Shown here piece after piece: positions 56,761 to 64,000 of a stretch of DNA of 64,000 bases. The notes below the pieces were generated by a model, which saw nothing but the letters and a program-made list of their open reading frames with translations, was not told the origin of the DNA and searched no databases. The stretch comes from Aquarana catesbeiana (lineage: Eukaryota; Chordata; Amphibia; Anura; Ranidae), in assembly GCF_042186555.1 (NCBI RefSeq), contig NC_133330.1:344344105-344408104 (forward strand). Reading direction: 5' to 3'. The translations under genes were made by a program, and so were the position numbers. The stretch's first letter is position 1. Each line of letters opens with the position of its first letter.

Positions 56761-57417
56761 GTGGGCCAGGAATATCTGACTGTCACCACTGCGATAGGAA
56801 GCGTTAAATCAAAACGCCGGGGCGGCCCGAGCCAACCGTGCCGGCTGCTGCTGCTGCGTCTATGCTCCGGACTTTTTTTTTCTTTTTTTTTTTCTTCTTT
56901 TTTTCTTTCTTTTTCTTCTCTGCTTGCTTTTTCTGAGTCGGGAAGGTTAATACCGACGCCGACTGTATATCCTGAAGATCAGTCGAGGAGCGGCGACAAG
57001 GTGAAATAAACACCGCACCTCTTACATCTCCATTTTCACCTGCTGGAGGCGATTGTCGACCCGGCGCGGTGTTGCTTTGGGAACTGAAGGCGTTCCTCCT
57101 CCGTGTCGCTCTTCCATTTTTTTTTTTTTTTTTTTTTTATATACATATTGCTTATTTGTGACCAAAGGGCAAAGAAAGATTTAGTTCGGTGTAATTTTGG
57201 CAAGTCGCTCTTTCGTAAACGCAAATTTTTCATTTACGGAAAAAAATGGGGCTTTTAAGTTTTCTGTAATTAGACTCCACCGCCATTTTTAGGCATTATT
57301 AGAGAGTTCTGAGATTTTTTTTTTTTTGGGCCTTCTTAAAGCACATTTTTTTTTTAACCCTGTAAGACAATGGCATAATGTGCTGGTATGCATCGCGTAC
57401 TAGCACATTATGAAATG
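56761..57417. other. No gene seen
   Basis: Unassigned, with T-rich runs at 56873-56930 and 57117-57138. Confidence 0.35.
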
Positions 57418-57419
57418 CT

Positions 57420-58680
57420 TACAGTGCCTTGAAAAAGTATTCATACCCCTTGAAATTTTGCACATTTTGTCATGTTACACCTAAAAACATAAATGTATTT
57501 TATTGGGATATTTTGTGATAGACCATCACAAAGTGACTCATAATTGTGAAGTGGAAGGAAAATGATAAATGATACAAATAAATATGTGAAAAGTGTGGGG
57601 GGGGGACATTTGTATTCAGCCCCCTTTACTCTGATACCCCTAACTAAAATCTAGTGGAACCAATTTCTGCTATAAAACATATCCAATAAAAAAAGATTTC
57701 TTCATAAAAAAATTCTTCATAAATTTAGGCCAAAATGTGTTCTGTTACATGTCTTTGATAAAAAAACAAAAAAAAACATGGGTGCTGCATCCTCTGGACT
57801 AAGGAGAGGGATCTTCCGACGTCTTATCAGCGCTCAAGTCTTCTCTGGGCCATTTCAAATGGTCTGTTGCAAAGTGGAAAACTGTTCTGTGGTCAGATGA
57901 CTCAAAATCTAACATTCTTTTTGCCAACCATGGGCGCCGTGTCCTCCGGACTGAAGAGGAGAGGGACCTTCCAGCTTGTTATCGGCGCTCAGTTCTCAGT
58001 CTTCTGTACACCTTTTAAAATGGTCTGTTGCAAAGTGGAAAACTACTGTGGTCAGACCAATCGAAATCTGAAATTCTTTTTGGCAACCATGGATGCTGCA
58101 TCCGGCAGACTAAAGAGAGGGACCTTCTGGCTTGTTATCAGCGCTCAGTTCTCAGTCTTCTCTGGGCCATTTCAAATAATCTGTTGCAAAGTGGAAAACT
58201 GTTCTGTGGTCAGATGAATCGAAATTTGACATTCTTTTTTGGCAACCATGGGCTCTGCATCCTCCAGCCTAAAGAGGAGGGGGACCTTCTGGATTGTTAT
58301 CAGCTCTCAGTTCGCATGTGCTAGTATCTGATACTTACAGTGTCTTGAAAAAGTATTCATACCCCTTGAAATTTCCCACATTTTGTCATGTTACAACCAA
58401 AAACGTAAATGTATTTTATTGGGATTTTATGTGATAGACCAACACAAAGTGTCACATAATTGTGAAGTGGAAGGAAAATGACGACATATTTTTTACAAAT
58501 AAATATGTGAAAAGTATGGGGGGCATTTGTATTCAGCTCCTTTTACTCTGATACCCCTAAAATCTAGTGGATCCAATTTCTACTATAAAACATATCCAAT
58601 AAGAAAAGATCAAATTTCTTCATAAATTTAGGCCAAAATGTGTTCTGCTACATGTCTTTGATAAAAAAAATAAAAAAAAT
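57420..58680. mobile_element. Composite: Tc1 end in direct repeat around a Tc1 transposase array
   Basis: 57418-57775 and 58335-58672 are direct copies of one Tc1 end (CAGTG-CTTGAAAAAGTATTC to a worn TTTAGGCCAAAATGTGTTCT tail). Between them, 57778-58320 holds three to four copies of the same transposase segment that is amplified at 54950-55560 (GTTGCAAAGTGGAAAACT). Open frames such as 57867-58217 are cross-frame readings of that repeat. Confidence 0.82.
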
Positions 58681-59574
58681 CCCAATAAATATATTGATTG
58701 GTTTGTCTGACAGTTATAGCATCTACAAATTATGGGATATATACTGGAATTTAATTTTTTTAAATTTTTTTATACTACTAATAGCAGTGATCAGCGACTT
58801 ACTGTATAGTGGGACTGTGATAGTGCGGCGGACAATCTGACACTAACTGACAGGGGTGGGGGGTGGGGGGGAACTGACACGGGGGGGGGGGGGGGGGGAC
58901 TGACTGACATCACCAGTGACACTAATACAGCAACGGACCAGTGTGAGGACATGCATAGAATTTTAAAGGATGCATTTTTCTTGCGTTAAAGGTGACAATA
59001 ATAAATTCATAAACATTTAAATTGATATTAATTAAAAAGTTGAATATAATACAATTATATATAAAAATATATGTATTTTTTTTTTAAACTGTAATTTTTG
59101 GTTTTAGTTTCAGCACCAAAATTTCCATTTGGTGTATCACAACATACTATGCACTGTCACTGTACTAATGACACTGGCTGGGAAGGGGTTAACATCTAGG
59201 GGCAATCAAGGGGTTAACTGTGTGCCTAACAATGTGTAATGTGTGTGATATATGTGTATTATGTTCTGCTTTTACCAACAGATGTGGTTGCTTTGCAGGG
59301 ATTAAAAAACAGCCACATGGTTGCACCGTGTACAGAGCCCTGTGTTGTTAGTAAACACAGAGCTCTGTACTGTCATTCGCTGAGCTGATCAGTAGGTTCA
59401 AGCCATAAATTAATTCCCCCGGACCTGCTGACTGACTTGTGCTGCATCGAATCACAGCACAGATGGAGCGACACGTGCGTGTGCGCCCCCCTGCCCTCGG
59501 AAATGCAGTATTATGTACACGATCCAGTGCAGAGCGGCCGCCCTGTCGCCTTTTTTTTTTTTGCTATGGGGTGG
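58681..59574. repeat. Dispersed frog-type repeat and low-complexity DNA
   Basis: ATTGATTGGTTTGTCTGACAG, CTACAAATTATGGGATATAT and a T-rich stretch, then a G run at about 58880-58898. No gene. Confidence 0.5.
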
Positions 59575-59941
59575 TTTTGCTAGTGGTCATGGGACATGGG
59601 ATTATGGTGGGGGGTTGTTTTTCAGGGGTTGGGCTTGGCCCCTTAGTTCCAGTGAAGGGAACTCTTAAGGCGTCAGCATACCAAGACATTTTGGACAATT
59701 TCATGCTCCCAACTTTGTGGGAAGAGTTTGGAGATGGCCCCTTCATGTTCCAGCAAGGTCCATAAAAGGTCCATAAAGACATGGAGGAGCGAGTTCCCAG
59801 AAGAGTTGAAGTTGTTAAAGCTGCAAAGGGTGGGCAACCTCAATGTTGAACTCTACGGACTAAGACTGGGATGTCATTAAAGGTTAGAGGCATGTAAAGA
59901 CAGGCATCCCAATACTTTTGACAATATAGTGTATCTTGTGG
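59575..59941 (+). mobile_element. Tc1 fragment, 3' part with deletion
   Basis: It matches 13010-13556: GTTCCAGTGAAGGGAACTCT, DNFMLPTLWEEFGDGPF-type coding, then a deletion removing the DLNP-E box, then GGACTAAGACTGGGATGTCA and the tip GACAATATAGTG before TA (59942-59943). Confidence 0.82.
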
Positions 59942-59943
59942 CA

Positions 59944-60158
59944 GGCAGAAGAGTAGTCAGGTGCAGGCAGAGGTTGTGGCAGGAGAGAGGGTGGTTAGGT
60001 CCGAAGTAGTGGTCTAGGCAGGTGGCATGCAAAAGAGTAGTCTGGTCAAGGCAGGGCTCTTGGTGATCAGTAAGCAAGAGAGTAGTCAGGTCAAGCCAAC
60101 CTGGTTAAAGAACATTCCGGGTACTGTTACTGGGAGCTTCTGGAGGTAGTGAAGGTCT
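59944..60158. repeat. AGTAGTCAGGT-type repeat
   Basis: AGAGTAGTCAGGT-CA-GC recurs several times and again at 63865-63960. Unknown family. Confidence 0.5.
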
Positions 60159-60160
60159 TA

Positions 60161-61620
60161 CAGTATCTCACAAAAGTAAGTACACCCCTCACATTTTTGT
60201 AAATCTTTTCTTCTATCTTTTCATGTGACAACACTGAAGAAATGACACTTGTCTACAATGTAAAGTAGTGAGTGTACAGCTTGTATAACAGTGTAAATTT
60301 GCTGTCCCCTCAAAATAACTCAACACACAGCCATTAATGTCTAAACCACTGGCAACAAAAGTCAGTACACCCCTAAGTGAAAATCTCCAAATTGGGCCCA
60401 AAGTGTCAATATTGTGTGTGGCCACCATTATTTTCCAGCACTGCCTTAACCCTCTTGGGCATGGAGGTCACCAGAGCTTCACAGGTTGTCACTGGAGTCC
60501 TCTTCCACTCCTCCATGACGACATCACAGGGCTGGTGGATGTTGGAGACCTTGCGCTCCTCCACCTTCCGTTTGAGGATGTCCCACAGATGATCAATAGG
60601 GTTTAGGTCTGGAGACATGCTTGGCCAGTCCATCACCTTTACCCTCAGCTTCTTTAGCAAGGCAGTGGTGGTCTTGGAGGTGTGTTTGGGGTGGTTATCA
60701 TGTTGGAATACTGCCCTGCGGTCCAGTCTCTGAAGGGAGGGGATCATGCTCTGCTTCAGTATGTCACAGTACATGTTGGCATTCATGGTTCCCTCAATGA
60801 ACTGTAGCTCCCCAGTGCCCGTGTCTTGCCAAGAAAGTTCCCTCGGCGGATAAGGACCCCCGCTTGCGCAGTACGAATGACTAGGAGCCGCCGAAAATAA
60901 ACTTCAATCAGCTGTACACGGCGCCTGCTCCCTAGGTCCAGGTTCAAGCCCCACCATCCAAGTGGACCTAGAGGGAGAATAAAAAAGTGCCGAACGCAGT
61001 GAGGCCGTGCCTGAAGCGTGGCGAGCGAAGCGTGGCGAGCAAAGAGCCCGCGAGGGGCCCTCTTACAGGCGCTGTGTACAGCTGATTTCTTCTCTATTTC
61101 GCTTCGGCTATTTCCGCCGGCTCCTACTGCGCAGGCGCTGCGCCTGCGCAGTAGAGGGGGGTCCTTATCCGCCGAGAGGAACTTTCTCGGCAGAACACCG
61201 GCAGCACTCATGCAGCCCCAGACCATGACACTTCCACCACCATGCTTGACTGTAGGCAAGACACACTTGTCTTTGTCCTCCTCAACTGGTTGCCCCCACA
61301 CACGCTTGTCACCATCTGAACCAAATACGTTTATCTTGGTCTCATCAGACCACAGGACATGGTTCCAGTAATCCATGTCCTTCGTCTGCTTGTCTTCAGC
61401 AAACTGTTTGTGGGCTTTCTTGTGCATCATCTTTAGAAGAGGCTTCCTTCTGAGACGACAGCCATGCAGACCAATTTGATGCAGTGTGCGGCGTTGGGTG
61501 GGTGGTGACCAAAGAGGGACGCCAAGACTGTGGCCATACAAGAGGCAGGTCCAGCTCTTTAGCTGGAGTGAACTGAACCATTCATTGATGCTGCAATTGA
61601 CGCTATTCACCTCCATGGCC
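60161..61620 (-). mobile_element. Tc1 element of a third family, 5'-truncated and split by a MITE
   Basis: The tip CAGTATCTCACAAAAGTAAG follows TA at 60159-60160. AAGTCAGTACACCCCTAAGT lies at 60358. Transposase occupies 60406-61622 on the minus strand with a 376-bp insertion at 60822-61197. The N-terminal DNA-binding part is missing. Confidence 0.88.
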
Positions 61621-61622
61621 AC
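60406..61622 (-). pseudogene. Tc1 transposase catalytic domain interrupted by MITE
   Basis: The right part reads QRRTLHQIGLHGCRLRRKPL, YWNHVLWSDETKINVFGSDG (first Asp) and KHGGGSVMVWGCMSAAGV. Then the frame runs into the MITE and stops being transposase. Left of the MITE it resumes with MNANMYCDIL, AVFQHDNHPKHTSKT (second Asp) and SPDLNPIDHLWDILKRKV, ending VLENNGGHTQY. The third catalytic position, Glu in this family as I know it, is Asp here (PID, ATT GAT CAT). Missing N-terminus, insertion and this change all point to inactivity. Confidence 0.9.
60822..61197. mobile_element. 376-bp MITE with about 40-bp inverted ends and CCG target duplication
   Basis: The left end TGTCTTGCCAAGAAAGTTCC and right end GGAACTTTCTCGGCAGAACA are inverted; homology goes on through GGCGGATAAGGACCCCC. 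CCG flanks both sides (60819-60821, 61198-61200). Removing it rejoins the Tc1 sequence. Inside are CGTGGCGAGCGAAG repeats and a palindrome at 61124-61154 with 15-bp arms around one centre base. Confidence 0.88.
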
Positions 61623-61623
61623 A

Positions 61624-62720
61624 GATGTACAGGTGCCACTCGATTCTATGTGTTGTGTATGTAGAGTTCATCACATGATTGGGGTTTCTTTGTGTACAGG
61701 TGTCACATGACCCCATGTGTTGTGTATGTAGTGGTATCACGTGACTTTTTGTCTTGTGTATGTATTTGGGTCACATGTTTATATTGTTGGAACAAAGCCG
61801 CGGTGATCCTAGCGGTGATGTTGTCTGCATTGTGGTGACATTCAGAGATGAGTTTTGCTGCATGAAATGGCATCTTATGAATCTCCCTCTCGGACTGACG
61901 TCTTCCGCTCTGGCGAGTCCATGATCCATGGAGCCCACAACACATTCTGTTTAATTATAATAATCCCGGATAAATATCCATTGATCTTTAATTAACATTA
62001 AGATGATTTAATGTGCCCCTGGAGCATAAAGAGCTCTTAAAATGGTTTAAGCACGGTACATTTCACTTATTCTCGCGGCTCGTTCTTCTCCCTGAGAGGA
62101 GACTAATGTTTATCCGACGTGATAGGACAGGCGTTCTCCTGGAAGTTGCCCTCATCACGTTTGCCTTTAGGGGTCAACATCAACTTTTATTTCTCTTTTG
62201 TGGATCTCCCGTCCTTCTCTCTGGGCCTGACATGGAACCCCAGAAGTGTCATGGCTCCTAAGTTGGTTTTCAGAAAAAAAAAGAATGTAATCTCTACTCG
62301 TTATGAAACTTCCTAAAGCAATTTTTGGATGAGATTTAAAGTGTTTCTCCAGAAAGGACTTTTTTTTCCCATTTTTCCTACTTTTTGGAAGTGTTAATAA
62401 AACCTGTCAGGTTTTTATTTCTGTTTGTGTCCCCCACTAGGGAGCTTCACTCTCTCTCTCTCAATTGTCATCGAAACTAAAAGTGGCAGGAAATCCATAG
62501 TTCTACAACTGTCACCAGAACAAGAGGTTAGAGGAAATCTTCCAATGGAGACACCTGACAAGGGCAGTGAAGCCCAATATAAGCTTAAAAAAATGTTAAA
62601 AATCTTATGGACCGGCACAAGTTAAATTATAAGTCAGCTGTTCTTACTATACTTACCCTATCTCTGGCGATATCCCTTGCACACTTACCACACTACGATC
62701 CAACGCTGGTACTTGGTTAA
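61624..62720. promoter_or_regulatory. No gene; unique DNA with a candidate conserved stretch at 61790-62110
   Basis: 61640-61770 has GTGTTGTGTATGTAG-type words repeated three times. 61790-62110 is repeat-free with TTTAATTATAATAATCCC and CTTTAATTAACATTAAGATG. Regulatory role is a guess. Confidence 0.25.
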
Positions 62721-62726
62721 TGCTGG

Positions 62727-63005
62727 GAGTCATTCAACCCACTTCTTTTGACCCGGGGCATCATGGGCACCACCTCTGGGGGAGCATCATCAGTCCACCC
62801 TGGGCTCACAGGACAAAGGCTGCAAAGAACCAATGCTCGTGTCCTTGTCAAGACCACCCACCACCAGGGGTCATTCAGCTCACTTCCTTAGACCCAGGGC
62901 ATCATGGGCACCAACCCTGGGGGGAGCATCATCAATCCACTATGTGGTCACAGGACAAAGGCTGCAGAGAACCAATGCTTGTACCATCTTCCAGACCACC
63001 CACCA
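62727..63005. repeat. Two-copy tandem repeat, about 140-bp unit
   Basis: GGGCATCATGGGCACCA, GGGGGAGCATCATCA and CACAGGACAAAGGCTGCA occur in order in both 62727-62868 and 62869-63005. Confidence 0.85.
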
Positions 63006-63009
63006 ACGC

Positions 63010-64000
63010 AAAAAAAAAAATACAATGTCATTTGATCCTAGGTTGCATGTTATGGTGCCTCTGGCAGTTGACGTTGCACTCACCCAAGGCGCAGAGTCTA
63101 AGTACCAATTGGTCCTTCTCAGAGCTCCTATGGAGAAGATGGTCCAAAAACCTAGAGGTGTCCGACTTTCTTTGCTGCAAACTGACACTAGGATGTGGCC
63201 CCCCTAATCTGCCCCACCAGGAGGTTGCTAGAACAACCATAGGAGTGGGGTCTAAGCTCTAGTTGGTAATCGCCAAAGCACCTGAAGTGTCACGTTCCAG
63301 GTGCGAGGCTGAGGTGCTGAGAGGGCTCCCCTTGCGTCTAAGTGCAGTGCACCCCTGGAAGTGATACAGGGAGTGCAATGCCCAAAGAAGCACGGTTTGC
63401 CAGTTGCTGTGGTTTGATGTGCTGATCACCAGAAGGTTGCTGGAACAAACAAGATGCACTGTAGGGCAGGTGTACTTGCGGAGTACCAGGTGAACTTGGC
63501 AGATGGACAATCCGGAAACAGAACCCGGAGCCAGACGGGGGGCATGCACGGTAAATCGGTCAACGCGAGATTCAGGTAGCAGAACTGGAACAAGCCGGGG
63601 TCATACACGGTTAGACAAGTTGCAGCAGAGTTGGTGAGCCAAGCCAAGATCAAACACATCTGAGCACGCCTGATGCGGCCATGATGGGTGTTGGTAACAT
63701 TGCTCCGTGACAATTGCCAGTTATTTGGCTATTTCCCTGACATGAAGGTTGAGATTGGCCAGAGTCCCTTTACTTTACTGCACACTGTTACCAAATCGCG
63801 GTCCACCGGATCTTCCCACCATGAGGTTGGCTTGAAGAAGGTGGCTATGGACAGGGCTGAGAAGAAGCGAGTAGTCAGGTCCAGGCTAGGGTTGAGACAT
63901 GCAGCTGGATAGAGAAAGTAGTCAGGTCAATACAGGTTGGCAACAGTTAGGCAATCTCACAGGCAAACATTGTAGCCAGTAATAAAGTATATGTGATCCC
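63010..64000. other. No gene seen; right edge
   Basis: Unassigned except for AGTAGTCAGGTC motifs at 63868-63935, shared with 59944-60158. Confidence 0.4.

Noticed and set aside
60783..61622. Single 279-codon frame suggesting a transposase fused to a host domain
   Set aside because: The frame only runs by chance from Tc1 coding into the MITE; the added part is MITE sequence.

Overview
The window looks like part of a large, repeat-rich amphibian genome, probably a frog of the ranid type. Four exons of a conserved vertebrate gene are spread over 36 kb. The mobile elements are the mixture expected of frogs: DIRS-like tyrosine-recombinase retrotransposon, L1, L2/CR1-type LINEs, several Tc1 families, hAT-like elements and Harbinger-like MITEs. 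Several dispersed motifs also match repeats I associate from memory with true frogs. The species call is inference; the vertebrate call is firm.

The only host gene I can support is ERI3, a DEDDh 3'-5' exoribonuclease, on the + strand. Exons lie at 9981-10097, 37553-37612, 38578-38669 and 46098-46170. They join in frame with consensus splice sites and encode 114 consecutive residues of the middle of the domain, including the Exo II aspartate. The first exons (Exo I motif) must lie left of the window and the last ones (Exo III H/D) right of it. Introns are 27.5 kb, 965 bp, 7.4 kb and more than 17.8 kb.

Layout. 1-5.3 kb: decayed DIRS, L1, Tc1 pieces and a long hairpin. 5.6-9.8 kb: hAT-like element full of 32-bp repeats, a unique stretch that may be conserved regulatory DNA, then tandem and G-rich repeats up to exon A. 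10-37.5 kb: the giant intron, with a folded-back Tc1, a 4.5-kb satellite, MITEs, an L2-type LINE, a duplicated hAT locus, a CR1 fragment with internal tandem repeats, a full-length dead Tc1 and a 54-bp minisatellite just before exon B. 38.7-46 kb: the C-D intron, carrying a 54-bp minisatellite whose monomer looks like a 3' splice site, a 500-N gap, and 31-bp and 33-bp arrays. 46-64 kb: C-rich and 26-bp arrays, tandemly amplified Tc1 transposase segments, another candidate regulatory stretch, and a Tc1 split by a MITE.

Almost every long open reading frame here is a product of stop-free tandem repeats, not a protein. The main theme is repeated birth of minisatellites inside or from mobile elements: at least fourteen arrays, of which about half can be traced to an element. 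No CRISPR, prokaryotic system, tRNA or rRNA gene was seen. All similarity statements are by eye.
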